64,000 nt of DNA from Sphingobium sp. (lineage in GTDB: Bacteria; Pseudomonadota; Alphaproteobacteria; Sphingomonadales; Sphingomonadaceae), in assembly GCA_009360885.1 (NCBI GenBank), contig SPEL01000005.1, forward strand, positions 62,001 to 126,000, given 5' to 3'. This document shows positions 55,633-64,000 of this stretch, one piece after another. Numbering within the stretch: the first letter of the stretch is position 1; each line of letters begins with the position of its first letter. A model generated the notes under the pieces. It was not told the DNA's origin. It searched no databases and worked only from the letters and a program-made list of their open reading frames with translations. Position numbers and translations under genes: made by a program.

Positions 55633-56130
55633 ATGACCAAAGCTAAGACAATTTCCACCGGCAGCCTCAAGGCCAGCGCAACCGCAGCCCTTATTCTGGG
55701 CATGGGCGCAACCCTCGGTTTTTCCGGTAACGCCATGGCGCAGGAAAGCACCACCACAGACACAACCGCCTTCCGCCAGCAGGTAGAGCGCAATATCGAC
55801 AAAACCCTTAGCCTCTCCGCCGTGCAGAACAGCCGCCAGCGGGCCATCGCCACGGTTGCGGTGACCATCGCGGCGGATGGCTCGGTTCGTAACGCCCATC
55901 TGGTGCGCACAACCGGCGTCACCCGGTTTGATCGGGAAGCCCTGCGCACAGCACAAACCGTTTCTTACCCCGCCACCGGCAAAACCCGCACCGTTGCCAT
56001 GGTCCTTGGCTTTAACCAGCCCGTGACCGCTGAAAACCAGCAGGAGGGACAGCGCCTCGTCCTTGCATGGCGCGGCGACCAGCGCGTGATGCTGGCCACC
56101 ACATCCGCTGCACATCAGCCCGACAGCTAA
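55633..56130 (+). CDS. Exported TonB-C-like protein, first gene of the psp operon
   Basis: 165 aa. A long signal peptide ends at GNAMAQE (about residue 36). The mature part has a TonB/TolA-type C-terminal fold: RAIATVAVTIAADGSVRNAHLVRTTGVTRFDREALRTAQTVSYPA. There is no membrane anchor or Pro-rich linker, so it is a free periplasmic domain and not an energy transducer. It is the first gene behind the sigma-54 promoter, 90 nt before pspA. Its role in the phage-shock response is unknown. Confidence 0.83.
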   Translation: MTKAKTISTGSLKASATAALILGMGATLGFSGNAMAQESTTTDTTAFRQQVERNIDKTLSLSAVQNSRQRAIATVAVTIAADGSVRNAHLVRTTGVTRFDREALRTAQTVSYPATGKTRTVAMVLGFNQPVTAENQQEGQRLVLAWRGDQRVMLATTSAAHQPDS

Positions 56131-56143
56131 AAGCAGCGCGATA

Positions 56144-56183
56144 CCGGGGCAGGGTGTATTCAGTCCCTTGCGCTCTGCCCCGG
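56144..56183 (+). other. Hairpin between the TonB-C-like gene and pspA
   Basis: CCGGGGCAG (56144-56152) and CTGCCCCGG (56175-56183) are perfectly complementary around 22 nt. Without a T-tract it is more likely an mRNA processing or stabilising element, or an attenuator, than a terminator. Confidence 0.55.
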
Positions 56184-56220
56184 CCCGACAGATATTCAAG
56201 GTTGAAGGAGTAACATCAAC

Positions 56221-56946
56221 ATGGGCATTTTTTCCCGTACCCGCGACATCATTGCCGCCAACATGACCGACATGCTCGACCGCGCCGAAGACCCGGCGAA
56301 GATGATCCGTATGATTATCGTTGAGATGGAGGAAACATTGGTAGAGGTGCGGGCGTCGGCCGCACGCACCATTGCCGATCAGAAAGAACTGCGCCGCGCC
56401 ATCGCCAAGCTGGAAATTGCGCAGGCAGGATGGACCGAAAAAGCACAGCTCGCTTTGTCCAAGGACCGCGAGGACCTTGCCAAAGCCGCCCTTGTTGAAA
56501 AGCAAAAGGCCGCCGATATGGCCGCTCAGCTCGAAGGCGACATTGCCGACCTCGACGAAGGGCTGATGGCAGCCGAGGACGACATCAACAAGCTGCAACA
56601 GAAATTGCAGGAAGCCCGCGCCCGTCAGAGCAGCCTCATCAAGCGGATGGAAGGCGCACAGAACCGCGCTCGCCTCCGTGAAATGACCAATGGTGCCCGC
56701 ACCCGCGACGCCTTTGCCCGTTTTGATCTGCTGGAACGCCGGGTTGATCTGGCCGAAGGTCATGCCGAAGCGCTGGCCATGGGCGCACAGCCCAAGACGC
56801 TGGAGGAAGAAATTGCCGAGTTGCGCATGAATGATGCGGTGGAGGCAGAACTGGCCGCACTGAAGGCGAAGGCTAATCCCACGCCTAGCCCCGCGTCTAA
56901 CCCCGCGCTGGCACCACAGGCCGAAGCAGATAAGACAGAAAGCTAA
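56221..56946 (+). CDS. pspA: Phage shock protein A
   Basis: 241 aa, almost entirely coiled coil. GIFSRTRDIIAANMTDMLDRAEDPAKMIRMIIVEMEETLVEVR is the conserved N-terminus. An Ala/Pro-rich tail of about 20 residues extends it. It binds PspF and, under membrane stress, stabilises the inner membrane. AAGGAG lies 9 nt before the ATG. pspB follows after 5 nt. Confidence 0.96.
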   Translation: MGIFSRTRDIIAANMTDMLDRAEDPAKMIRMIIVEMEETLVEVRASAARTIADQKELRRAIAKLEIAQAGWTEKAQLALSKDREDLAKAALVEKQKAADMAAQLEGDIADLDEGLMAAEDDINKLQQKLQEARARQSSLIKRMEGAQNRARLREMTNGARTRDAFARFDLLERRVDLAEGHAEALAMGAQPKTLEEEIAELRMNDAVEAELAALKAKANPTPSPASNPALAPQAEADKTES

Positions 56947-56951
56947 GCCCG

Positions 56952-57236
56952 ATGGAAGATATTTTCCTTCCGGTAATGGTTGTCGGGATGATCTTCATCG
57001 GTTTGCCGTGGGTCATTCTGCATTACCTCACCAAATGGCGCACATCCTCCACCCTCACCAAAGAAGATGAGGTCATGCTGGATGAACTGCGCGACACCGC
57101 CCGGCGACTGGAAGAAAGGCTAATCACGGTAGAGCGTATTATCGCCGCCGAAGATCCGAATTTCCAGCCCCGCGTCGGCCGCCATGGCCTGACCGACCAT
57201 GATGCCCGCACCTCCCCTTATCACAGGAGCAACTGA
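56952..57236 (+). CDS. pspB: Phage shock protein B
   Basis: 94 aa. One N-terminal helix (FLPVMVVGMIFIGLPWVILHYLTKWR) and an acidic coiled coil (MLDELRDTARRLEERLITVERIIAAEDPNF) match PspB, the membrane sensor that works with PspC to draw PspA away from PspF. One nt separates its stop from the pspC start. Confidence 0.9.
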   Translation: MEDIFLPVMVVGMIFIGLPWVILHYLTKWRTSSTLTKEDEVMLDELRDTARRLEERLITVERIIAAEDPNFQPRVGRHGLTDHDARTSPYHRSN

Positions 57237-57237
57237 C

Positions 57238-57618
57238 ATGACTGCTCGTCGCACAAAATTCTATCTCGACAAACAAAACGCCAAGATGATGGGCGTCTGT
57301 TCCGGCCTTGCCGATTATACCGGCATAGATGCGCTATGGGTTCGCGTTGGCGTCATTGTCCTCACCATCATGGGTGGTTTCCCATGGACAGTCATCGCTT
57401 ATTTCGTCACCGCATGGCTGGCCGAAGCGAAGCCCATGGGCCTGTATGAAGATGCAGAGGAAGCCCGTTTCTGGCAGGGGGTGCGCACCAACCCGGCGCG
57501 CAGTGCCAAAGAAGTCCGCTCCAGCTTCCGTGACATTGACCGCCGCCTTTCCGATATCGAACTGCATTATACCAGTTCCAATAATCGGCTGGCGCGGGAA
57601 ATCGACTCGTTGCGGTAA
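57238..57618 (+). CDS. pspC: Phage shock protein C
   Basis: 126 aa. The PspC domain FYLDKQNAKMMGVCSGLADYTGIDALWVRVG and one or two helices (VIVLTIMGGFPWTVIAYFVTAWL) are followed by a cytoplasmic tail ending NRLAREIDSLR. ATG 57238 with ACAGGAGC upstream is chosen over the start at 57199 inside pspB. Confidence 0.93.
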   Translation: MTARRTKFYLDKQNAKMMGVCSGLADYTGIDALWVRVGVIVLTIMGGFPWTVIAYFVTAWLAEAKPMGLYEDAEEARFWQGVRTNPARSAKEVRSSFRDIDRRLSDIELHYTSSNNRLAREIDSLR

Positions 57619-57647
57619 GGGAAATACAGAACAGGGGGACTGAACAC

Positions 57648-57875
57648 ATGGGACCATTTGAGATGGTGGTGCTGATCGTGGCCTTTGCCATGATCGCGAA
57701 GGTGATAATAGCGCGATATAACAGAACCGACAGTGGCGACAGCACGCTAACCGTTACTGAGGTAGAAGATATGCGCACCGAAATTCGCAAGCTGAAGGAT
57801 CGTGTTGCCGTACTGGAACGCCTAGCAACAGATGACAGCGCCGCATTAGCGCGGGAAATTGATAGCCTGCGCTGA
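57648..57875 (+). CDS. PspB-like small membrane protein, last gene of the psp operon
   Basis: 75 aa. One N-terminal helix (MVVLIVAFAMIAKVIIARY) and a coiled coil (VEDMRTEIRKLKDRVAVLERLATDD) make it resemble PspB. Its final ALAREIDSLR repeats the end of PspC, which suggests a shared binding element. It starts 29 nt after pspC. It may be a second sensor or a PspD-type accessory. Confidence 0.72.
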   Translation: MGPFEMVVLIVAFAMIAKVIIARYNRTDSGDSTLTVTEVEDMRTEIRKLKDRVAVLERLATDDSAALAREIDSLR

Positions 57876-57913
57876 TCCCGCTACCCGAAGCAAACCGAGA
57901 GCAGGCCAAGAAG

Positions 57914-57954
57914 CAGGGAAGTCCGCCACCATGGCAATTTGCGGCCTTCCCCTG
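57914..57954 (+). terminator. Hairpin after the psp operon
   Basis: CAGGGAAG-t-CCGC (57914-57926) pairs with GCGG-c-CTTCCCCTG (57941-57954) with one mismatch, 38 nt after the last psp gene. Only a pyrimidine-rich tail follows. Confidence 0.5.
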
Positions 57955-58022
57955 TCCTTTCAGCCCGCAATAACGATAATTTTGCCTTCCGCTTGTGAAT
58001 TTTCGACCTATATGCTCATCCC

Positions 58023-58427
58023 ATGAGCGCACTTAATGACCTATACGAAGATTATGAATTTCTGGATGCGGATGACCGCTACCGCTTGCTGATCGACCTT
58101 GGTAAAGCGCTGGAGGTAATGCCCGACGCCCTCAAGACAGACGCCACATTGGTGCGCGGCTGTTCGGCGGCGGTCTGGGTTTACCCAACCGTGCTGGATG
58201 ACGGGCGGCTGCATTTTCTGGCAGACAGCAACGCCGCAATCACCAAGGGCATTATCGCGTTGGTGCTGCAAACCGTGCAGGATCGGCTTCCCGCTGAAAT
58301 AGGCAAGGTTGATATTGAAGGGGCGCTGGAACCTTTTGATCTCAAAAATCAGCTATCCTCCAATCGCACACAGGGCATCCCCAATATGATTACCCTGATC
58401 CGCGAAACAGCCGCCCGCTACGCTTAG
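58023..58427 (+). CDS. sufE: Cysteine desulfuration protein SufE
   Basis: 134 aa. The sulfur-accepting Cys is in LVRGCSAAVWV (about residue 48), within the conserved SufE fold (YRLLIDLGKALEVMP, DSNAAITKGIIALVL). It passes sulfur from SufS to the SufBCD scaffold for iron-sulfur cluster assembly. Monocistronic here; the suf operon is elsewhere. Confidence 0.93.
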   Translation: MSALNDLYEDYEFLDADDRYRLLIDLGKALEVMPDALKTDATLVRGCSAAVWVYPTVLDDGRLHFLADSNAAITKGIIALVLQTVQDRLPAEIGKVDIEGALEPFDLKNQLSSNRTQGIPNMITLIRETAARYA

Positions 58428-58515
58428 GGCCATAGCCTATCGCTCCCAATCTGCCGTTCGCCAGATTGCACGGCGAAGGGGATGACATTTGCCAATGCCG
58501 CCCCATATTGGCGGC

Positions 58516-59520
58516 ATGGTAAAACTTTCTGTCCTTGATCTGGTGCCTGTAACCGAAGGTGGCACGATAACCGAAGCCCTCGCCCATGCGGCGGCGCTGG
58601 CGTCCCATGCCGAGGCTTTGGGCTATCACCGATATTGGACGGCAGAGCATCATGGCATGCCCGGCATTGCCTCTGCCGCGACATCAGTGGTGCTGGCCCA
58701 TATTGGCGCGGCGACCAAGACGATCCGGATCGGCGCAGGCGGTATCATGCTGCCCAATCATGCGCCGCTCGCCATTGCAGAGCAATTTGGCACGCTGGAG
58801 GCTCTGTTTCCGGGCCGGGTCGATCTAGGCCTTGGCCGCGCACCGGGAACGGACCAGCATATCGTCAAGGCATTGCGCAGAACCCTTTCCGGCGGGGCGG
58901 AGAGTTTCCCGCAGGATGTGCTGGAATTACAGGCCTATCTCGCGGGCGACGCGCGCCCCGGCTTTCTGGCAACGCCCGGCGCGGGTAGCAATGTGCCGAT
59001 CTGGATATTAGGGTCCAGCCTTTATGGCGCACAGCTCGCGGCGGCTTATGGCCTGCCTTATGGCTTTGCATCCCATTTCGCGCCGGATGCGCTGGATGAG
59101 GCCCTCCATATCTATCGCCGGGATTTCCGCCCTTCGGAGCAATTGCGCACGCCCTATGTGATGGCGGGCTACAACGTCTTTGCTGCCGATACGCAAGAGG
59201 AAGCCGACCTACTCGCCTCCTCCATGATGCAGAGCTTCGTCGCGCTGCGCACCGGCCAGCCGGGGAAGATCAAGCCGCCTGTTCCCGGTTATTTCGATAG
59301 TCTTCCGGGGCAATTACAGGCCATGCTCGCCCATATGATGCAAACATGGAGCATCGGCACAAAGGATGTGGTGGCGCGTGATCTGGCGGCCTTCATCCGG
59401 CGCACAAGGGTGGATGAGATTATCCTCGGCGGGATGATTCATAACCCCGTTGCCCGCCGCCATTCCCTCAGCATTGCGATGGAAGCAGCGCAGCAAATAG
59501 AGGAGCTGCCCGCGCCTTAA
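58516..59520 (+). CDS. LLM-class flavin-dependent oxidoreductase
   Basis: 334 aa. Luciferase-like barrel with [55 protein letters not shown] and [13 protein letters not shown], the YhbW/MsnO8 group that uses FMNH2. ATG 58516 is chosen because homologues begin [12 protein letters not shown] 58495 would add seven residues. Substrate unknown. Confidence 0.88.
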   Translation: MVKLSVLDLVPVTEGGTITEALAHAAALASHAEALGYHRYWTAEHHGMPGIASAATSVVLAHIGAATKTIRIGAGGIMLPNHAPLAIAEQFGTLEALFPGRVDLGLGRAPGTDQHIVKALRRTLSGGAESFPQDVLELQAYLAGDARPGFLATPGAGSNVPIWILGSSLYGAQLAAAYGLPYGFASHFAPDALDEALHIYRRDFRPSEQLRTPYVMAGYNVFAADTQEEADLLASSMMQSFVALRTGQPGKIKPPVPGYFDSLPGQLQAMLAHMMQTWSIGTKDVVARDLAAFIRRTRVDEIILGGMIHNPVARRHSLSIAMEAAQQIEELPAP

Positions 59521-59562
59521 AGGACAGAGAACACTGCCACAGGCACTATCTATCGTGTCATC

Positions 59563-59799
59563 CTATTTCTGGCTGGCCCGAAATAATTCCCATTCTTCCA
59601 CAACACGCCCATCCGGTAGCCGACAATAGCCCACCTCGCCATTGGCCTCCTTACGGATTTCCAGCTTGCCACCCATTTTCGTGCAATGGACAGAAGCCGG
59701 ATTGGGCATGCCCACAGGCTTTGGTTCGTCTTTGGAAGAGGTTTCCGCCCCACAAGCCGATAACATGGCAATCCCCCCTATCGCGACAAGACGCAGCAT
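59563..59799 (-). CDS. DUF333 lipoprotein
   Basis: 78 aa. Signal peptide with lipobox LSAC at about residue 16, then the DUF333 domain (NPASVHCTKMGGKLEIRKEA ... YCRLPDGRVVEEWELFR). Such proteins are small outer-membrane or periplasmic lipoproteins, sometimes mislabelled hemolysin, with no proven role. Confidence 0.85.
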   Translation of the reverse strand: MLRLVAIGGIAMLSACGAETSSKDEPKPVGMPNPASVHCTKMGGKLEIRKEANGEVGYCRLPDGRVVEEWELFRASQK

Positions 59800-59830
59800 C
59801 TTCAGCTCCTCATTCCACAGAGTATGTGCA

Positions 59831-60259
59831 TTATTTCATCCGGGTCCATATTTGGGATTTGCACCCAACCTTGCCCAATAAACAGCCTTTACCTTCCATA
59901 TGATCGGCATCAAGCACGCTGATCGTCCCGGAAAACGTCTTGCCAATATCCGGGACAAAGACCTTACCCCGCCACACGCCTTCGCTTTCCCGCACAAAGC
60001 CCTGAAACAAGGCCGAGCCAACCAGCCTATTCGTACCGCCTTTTGCGGCATCGGCCTTTGCCTTGTCATTGGCCCAAACGACCACCCCACACATCTGCTT
60101 GCCACAGGGCTGGGCGCGAACATGCACACTATTTTGGGGATTGCGCCATGTACCAAAGGACTGGACATTAGGCTTAGCCGCCTGCGCCACTACCGGCACC
60201 ATCATAGAAAGCGCAACCATGGCGGCAACAGGACCGTACAATGAAGAAGAACGCAACAT
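59831..60259 (-). CDS. DUF2147 periplasmic protein
   Basis: 142 aa. Signal peptide ending VVAQAA (about residue 28), then the DUF2147 beta-barrel domain: GTWRNPQNSVHVRAQPCGKQMCGVVVWAN, FQGFVRESEGVWRGKVFVPD, GKTFSGTISVLDADHMEGKGCL. Related proteins are found in Gram-negative periplasms and bind small molecules by inference only. ATG 60259 preferred to the GTG one codon earlier. Confidence 0.87.
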   Translation of the reverse strand: MLRSSSLYGPVAAMVALSMMVPVVAQAAKPNVQSFGTWRNPQNSVHVRAQPCGKQMCGVVVWANDKAKADAAKGGTNRLVGSALFQGFVRESEGVWRGKVFVPDIGKTFSGTISVLDADHMEGKGCLLGKVGCKSQIWTRMK

Positions 60260-60369
60260 CACCGAATCACCCCCGGCAGATAACGGACTATCACCAATGG
60301 CTTATCGCAGGATGCAGGGCCTGAACAGCCCTAGCCCCACAGACCACAGCCCGACTAACCGGCACAGCC

Positions 60370-60903
60370 TCACCCCGGCGAGTTGCGGCGTTCCTCTGCG
60401 ACCTTCAACACATCATAGGCCGCCTGTATCGCCTGAAATTTAAGGGCGGCATCCTTGTCATTGGGACGCACATCGGGGTGATGTTCTTTGGCCAGCCGAC
60501 GCCAGCTTTTGCGGACCATTTCAAAATCCGCATCGGATTCCAATTCCAATATTTCCAGCGCACGCATTTCATCGCGCGACCGGCTGCCATCGCCCGGCCT
60601 GCCCCAGCCGTAAAAGGCACCACCAGCAAAGCCGCTCGAGTCGCGCTGATCTTCCTGTTCGCGGCGGGTGCGCTCTTCTTCGTCGAGGCCCTGAAAATAA
60701 TCCCACCCCTTATTATATTCGGCGGCGTGGGCCTGACAAAAATACCAGCGTTCCCGGCTATTGGGGGACTTAGGCGCGGGGCAATCCCCCCGCTCTTCGC
60801 AACCATGCCGATCACATAGACGCACCTGCTCGGCTGCGCGCTCTCCGCCATAGCCTCCCCAGCGGGGGAAGCCCCAATCATTTTTGCGCCCTGTTCTTGC
60901 CAT
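60370..60903 (-). CDS. J-domain (DnaJ-like) protein
   Basis: 177 aa. The N-terminal half has Cys/His pairs (LCDRHGCEERGDCPAP ... WYFCQAHAAEYN) that may bind zinc. The C-terminal 60 residues are a J domain (ALEILELESDADFEMVRKSW then RRLAKEHHPDVRPNDKDAAL) with the HPD motif. It would stimulate a DnaK-type chaperone. AGGGGA directly precedes the ATG at 60903; the open frame upstream lies in the rnpB 3' flank. Confidence 0.88.
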   Translation of the reverse strand: MARTGRKNDWGFPRWGGYGGERAAEQVRLCDRHGCEERGDCPAPKSPNSRERWYFCQAHAAEYNKGWDYFQGLDEEERTRREQEDQRDSSGFAGGAFYGWGRPGDGSRSRDEMRALEILELESDADFEMVRKSWRRLAKEHHPDVRPNDKDAALKFQAIQAAYDVLKVAEERRNSPG

Positions 60904-60999
60904 TCCCCTAATGTAGAGGAAGCAACCCGATATGAAAAGAGCATGGAAAAGAACATTTCCGCGCCATATCCGCGCGCGGCACCCGCAAACCCTGTTTTT

Positions 61000-61434
61000 G
61001 CCAGAGGGTCTGTAAGCCGGGTTCTGTCCACCGCCACCGTATCCCATAAGGGACGCGAGGCAGATAGGCGACCATTCCTCTGGGGCCGCAATTACTTGCG
61101 GCCTCTAGCAACCAACCCGGACGGTCGGGGCCGAAACCGCCCCTGCATATCCGAAAATATGCAACGCCATCCCTATTCGGTCTTGCTCCCGGTGGGGTTT
61201 ACCATGCCGCCCGCCGTTGCCGGGGGCGCGGTGCGCTCTTACCGCACCCTTTCACTGTCGCCTCGCCGAAGCTTTAGGGCATATAGCCTTTGGCGACCTG
61301 CTCTCTGTTGCACTGTCCCTTGGCCCTCACCCCGAAAGGCTAAGACCCGCCGGACGTTATCCGGCACCGTTGTTTCGTGGAGCCCGGACTTTCCTCGCCC
61401 TGCTTTCGCAGGTCGCGGTCGCCCGACCCTCTGG
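61000..61434 (-). ncRNA. rnpB: RNase P RNA (type A)
   Basis: About 435 nt. The 5' GCCAGAGGGTC and 3' GACCCTCTGGC form helix P1. The conserved 3' core GAACCCGGCTTACAGACC and the CR regions near the 5' end (AAAGTCCGGGCTCCACGAAACAA type) are recognisable on the minus strand. It is the catalytic RNA that matures tRNA 5' ends. Ends are placed by the P1 helix to within a few nt. Confidence 0.94.
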
Positions 61435-61494
61435 CAAGCCACGCCCCTATAGAGTTTCACTGCATTTGCAAAGTGCTTCTATTCGGAGCCTGCT

Positions 61495-62175
61495 TCAGTC
61501 CCCTTGTGGTTTGGGAAGGAGCAGCGCCAGTAATATCGCCCGACATTCGCCATCAATCACGCCGTCGATCATTTCCGGGCGGAAACGGCGCTGAAAGGCA
61601 CGCACGGCGGCTTCTGGTTCCTTAATGTCATAGCCAAAGCGCTCCAGCGCCAACATGAAGGCGCTATCGCTCCATAGCGGATCAAGCAGGTTTTTCGTAG
61701 GCCGAGGGAGCGCAAGGCGCAGCTTCGCCAGACGCGCCCAGGGGAACAACTCTCCGGGGTCTTGCTTACGGTCCGGCGCAATATCGCTATGGCCCACTAT
61801 GTTACCGCGGGTGATGCCATGGCGGCTAACAATATCATGCACCAGCGGAATAAGCGCACCGATCTGCGCCTCTGGAAAATCCCGATAGCCCCATTCATGG
61901 CCGGGGTTGACAATCTCAATGCCGATGCTGGCGCTGTTCACATCATCCGTGCCGCGCCAATAGCTGCGCCCCGCATGCCATGCCCGCTTGGCCTCATCCA
62001 CCATGCGGATGATCTGCCCTTCCTCCGTCACGACATAATGGGCGGATACTTTGGATTCGGGGTTAGCCATCCAGTCGATCGCGCTCTGCGCATCGGGCAT
62101 CCCGGTATAGTGCAGCACCAGCATAGTAACCGGCAACCGACGTTCATCAAAATTGGGCGACAGCCTTTCTATCAC
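61495..62175 (-). CDS. N-acetylmuramoyl-L-alanine amidase (AmiD/AmpD family)
   Basis: 226 aa. Zinc ligands lie in LVLHYTGMPDAQSAIDW, and IVGHSDIAPDRKQDPGELFPWARLA holds the distal His and catalytic Lys. A C-terminal peptidoglycan-binding helix bundle (ALERFGYDIKEPEAAVRAFQRRFRP) follows, as in AmiD. No signal peptide is visible, so it may act on anhydro-muropeptides in the cytoplasm. It begins 90 nt left of the cheR stop. Confidence 0.9.
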   Translation of the reverse strand: MIERLSPNFDERRLPVTMLVLHYTGMPDAQSAIDWMANPESKVSAHYVVTEEGQIIRMVDEAKRAWHAGRSYWRGTDDVNSASIGIEIVNPGHEWGYRDFPEAQIGALIPLVHDIVSRHGITRGNIVGHSDIAPDRKQDPGELFPWARLAKLRLALPRPTKNLLDPLWSDSAFMLALERFGYDIKEPEAAVRAFQRRFRPEMIDGVIDGECRAILLALLLPKPQGD

Positions 62176-62266
62176 CGATTATCCTTAATATCACAGCGTA
62201 CAGCACGGATATGCTTAACTACGTCTTCAGCAGATATACCAAAGCAGGGCGAACAAAAAGAGGCAA

Positions 62267-63100
62267 TCAGACAGAGGACGGTGAGGCAAGTTGGTAAAAG
62301 CCACGAAACTGCTGGCTGGGCCTGAAATTACTATTTTGCCCGATAACGGTTTCCCCCGCACCCAGCAACAAATGGCCCCCTGCGGCGCAACGCTGCGCAA
62401 TACTATCCAATAGCTGTTTCTGGCGGTCATCTGTAAAATATAACAGGACATTGCGGCAAAGGATAAGGTCATACAGACCCGCAGGCTGGCTGCTCGCAAA
62501 TAAATTGCGTGCCTCAAACCGGATCATCTGACGCAATTCATCATGGACGCGCCATTGTTCCCCCACCGGCTCAAACCAGCGTAGCAAATGGTTGATCGGC
62601 AGGCCCCGTTGTACTTCGGCCTGAGAAAATTGTCCCGCCACCGCCCGATCAATCGCATCAGTCGAAATATCCGTCGCCACTATTTCAAAGCGTATGTCAG
62701 GCAGGTGCCTCAGCAACGGATGCAGCATCATAGCCAGCGAATAGGCCTCTTGCCCGGTAGAACAGCCCGCGCACCAAAAACGCAGCACATCGCTTTTTCT
62801 ATTTGCGGTGGCATCCGCCAAAAGAGCTGGCAGAACCGAGTCTCCGAGCATTTTGAATACCGCCATATCCCGGAAAAAACGCGTTTCATTGTTGAGCAAC
62901 GCATTAACAGATGCCCGTGCCAGCACTCCGTCTGGCTGAGAACGGACCACATCCACCAGATCCGCCATGTCCTCTATGCCATGCGCGCGAATAACCGGCC
63001 TTAACAGCGTATCCACACGCCAGCGCCGCCCTTCCGACAATATTTGCCCGGTCCGCTGCTCCAGCAAGCCAGAGAGGATGCGCATGGACGCCTCAGACAT
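62267..63100 (-). CDS. cheR: Chemotaxis protein methyltransferase CheR
   Basis: 277 aa. N-terminal helical CheR domain with LLNNETRFFRD, and the SAM domain with FWCAGCSTGQEAYSLAMML, ATDISTDAIDRA and DLILCRNVLLYF. It methylates Glu residues of chemoreceptors. ATG 63100 overlaps the cheB stop (ATGTCTGA), so the two are translationally coupled; longer upstream starts lie inside cheB. Confidence 0.93.
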   Translation of the reverse strand: MSEASMRILSGLLEQRTGQILSEGRRWRVDTLLRPVIRAHGIEDMADLVDVVRSQPDGVLARASVNALLNNETRFFRDMAVFKMLGDSVLPALLADATANRKSDVLRFWCAGCSTGQEAYSLAMMLHPLLRHLPDIRFEIVATDISTDAIDRAVAGQFSQAEVQRGLPINHLLRWFEPVGEQWRVHDELRQMIRFEARNLFASSQPAGLYDLILCRNVLLYFTDDRQKQLLDSIAQRCAAGGHLLLGAGETVIGQNSNFRPSQQFRGFYQLASPSSV

Positions 63101-64000
63101 GGCATAGACTCCGCATACTGACATAAGGTGCCAGCTTCGCAGGAGGCAATATGGCACTTGCGAGGCCCGCCTTCACCACCGCGCCCGGCATCCCCCAAAC
63201 CACGCTACTGATACGATCCTGCGCCAGAACAGCGCCGCCCGCATCCGTAATCCGTCGCGCACCAAGGGTGCCATCGCGCCCAATACCGGACAGAATGATG
63301 CCCAGTGCCCCGTCACCATAGCAATCCGCCATGGCCGAAAACATGCGATTGACCGATGGCCGCGTCAGCGTGGCCGGGTCCCGTTCCTCTACCAGCGCAA
63401 TATGCACTGCGTCCTCATGCCTGCGGCAACAGAGGCTGGCCCGCCCCGGCGCGATATAGATATGATCCGCCTCAACAATCTGGCCATGGCTGGCCACCGA
63501 TACCGGCAGATCAATCATGCGCCCGACATGCTGGGCATAACCGTCGATAAAAGCATCAGGCAGATGCTGGGTAATGAAAACAGGAATGCCGGGCTTTCCC
63601 TGAACCGCCGCGAATAAATCCGCCAATATGCGAATGCCCCCGGTGGACGCGCCAATGCCAATGCACTGGGGCTGAAAATCATCAGCTATGGCCTTCATTT
63701 TATAGGGGCTGGAATCTATGCGGGCAGGCTGGCGTGACAACGACAGACGGCGGAACAGATGGCTCAGTTCCTCAGCAAGCTGAGAAATTCCGCCTGTTCG
63801 CTGAGGCTTCAGCACGGCTTCGCTTACGCCGGATGCAAGGGCCTTCATCATCACATCACTGCCCCGCTGACAGTGCGAAGACAGCATGATGATGTGCGCC
63901 CCCTGCGCCATGTCTACGAGACGAGGTAACGCCGCCAGACCGCTTTGTCCCGGCATTTCATGATCCAGCAAAATGAAGTCAGCACGGTTGGTCGACAGCC
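63093..64000 (-). CDS. cheB: Protein-glutamate methylesterase CheB (runs off the right edge)
   Basis: At least 302 codons are visible; the start is outside. The edge lies in the receiver domain, where ADFILLDHEMPGQSG holds the phosphorylated Asp. The linker leads to the esterase domain with catalytic Ser in GIGASTGGIRI, His in FITQHLPD and the Asp region LSGIGRDGTLGARRI. It demethylates or deamidates chemoreceptors and is paired with cheR. Confidence 0.93.
   Translation of the reverse strand, partial: LSTNRADFILLDHEMPGQSGLAALPRLVDMAQGAHIIMLSSHCQRGSDVMMKALASGVSEAVLKPQRTGGISQLAEELSHLFRRLSLSRQPARIDSSPYKMKAIADDFQPQCIGIGASTGGIRILADLFAAVQGKPGIPVFITQHLPDAFIDGYAQHVGRMIDLPVSVASHGQIVEADHIYIAPGRASLCCRRHEDAVHIALVEERDPATLTRPSVNRMFSAMADCYGDGALGIILSGIGRDGTLGARRITDAGGAVLAQDRISSVVWGMPGAVVKAGLASAILPPAKLAPYVSMRSLCHV

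Noticed and set aside
60943..61452. Rightward coding frames across 60943-61594
   Set aside because: They are antisense to the RNase P RNA gene, whose P1 helix and core are clear.

Overview
The window looks like chromosomal DNA of an alphaproteobacterium, most probably a sphingomonad (Sphingomonadales). The grounds are a GcrA cell-cycle regulator, HspQ, a long Ala/Glu-rich tail on ribosomal protein S16, a Gly-rich Ffh tail, many TonB-dependent receptors, and the gene orders ffh-rpsP-rimM-trmD-rplS and dapF-mtaB-ftsY-yciB. G+C is moderately high, with a few visibly A+T-rich patches.

Layout. 1-2.5 kb: the start of a leftward oleate hydratase gene, then a NemR-like TetR regulator with an Ohr peroxidase and a medium-chain reductase (an electrophile/peroxide stress unit). 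2.5-5.4 kb: an alkylation-damage repair operon (Ada/Ogt methyltransferase, 2OG-Fe(II) oxygenase, AlkB, Tag), preceded by a decayed fragment of a second copy of the oxygenase. 5.8-13.1 kb: a leftward ferric-siderophore operon with FecI/FecR signalling, a receptor with a signalling domain, a PepSY reductase-like protein, DUF3325, DUF3649 and its own TonB. 13.4-13.7 kb: a frameshifted lipoprotein gene. 13.9-25.3 kb: a catabolic locus I read as uptake and breakdown of quinate/shikimate, probably as aromatic esters. It has a TonB receptor, two exported esterases, dehydroshikimate dehydratase, dehydroquinate dehydratase, quinate/shikimate dehydrogenase, an MFS transporter and a TetR regulator. Three 18-bp palindromes (ATGTAC-N6-GTACAT type) lie before its transcription units and are the likely operators.

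25.4-28.0 kb: rlmJ, small genes and an MFS remnant. 28.0-40.4 kb: an integrated mobilizable island at the 3' end of a tRNA-Ser(CGA) gene. It carries MobC, a relaxase, a reverse transcriptase of defence type, a Cys-rich protein, a Dcm-type methyltransferase with Vsr, a MvaI/BcnI-type restriction gene cut off before its catalytic domain and joined to a 5'-truncated VirD4-like coupling protein gene, several unknowns, and a large serine recombinase. The recombinase frame runs into the tRNA gene. An 8-bp repeat (ATGGCGGA) at both ends is a candidate attachment core; joining the ends in silico gives the recombinase a new open C-terminus.

40.6-64 kb: ordinary core genome. It holds hspQ, an ABC-2 permease, gcrA, a glycosyltransferase with an LpxH-like phosphatase, the ffh-rplS operon, dapF-mtaB-ftsY-yciB, sodB, a sigma-54-driven psp operon (divergent pspF) whose first gene is a secreted TonB-C-like protein, sufE, an LLM flavin oxidoreductase, small lipoprotein/periplasmic genes, a J-domain protein, RNase P RNA, an amidase, and cheR with a partial cheB at the right edge.
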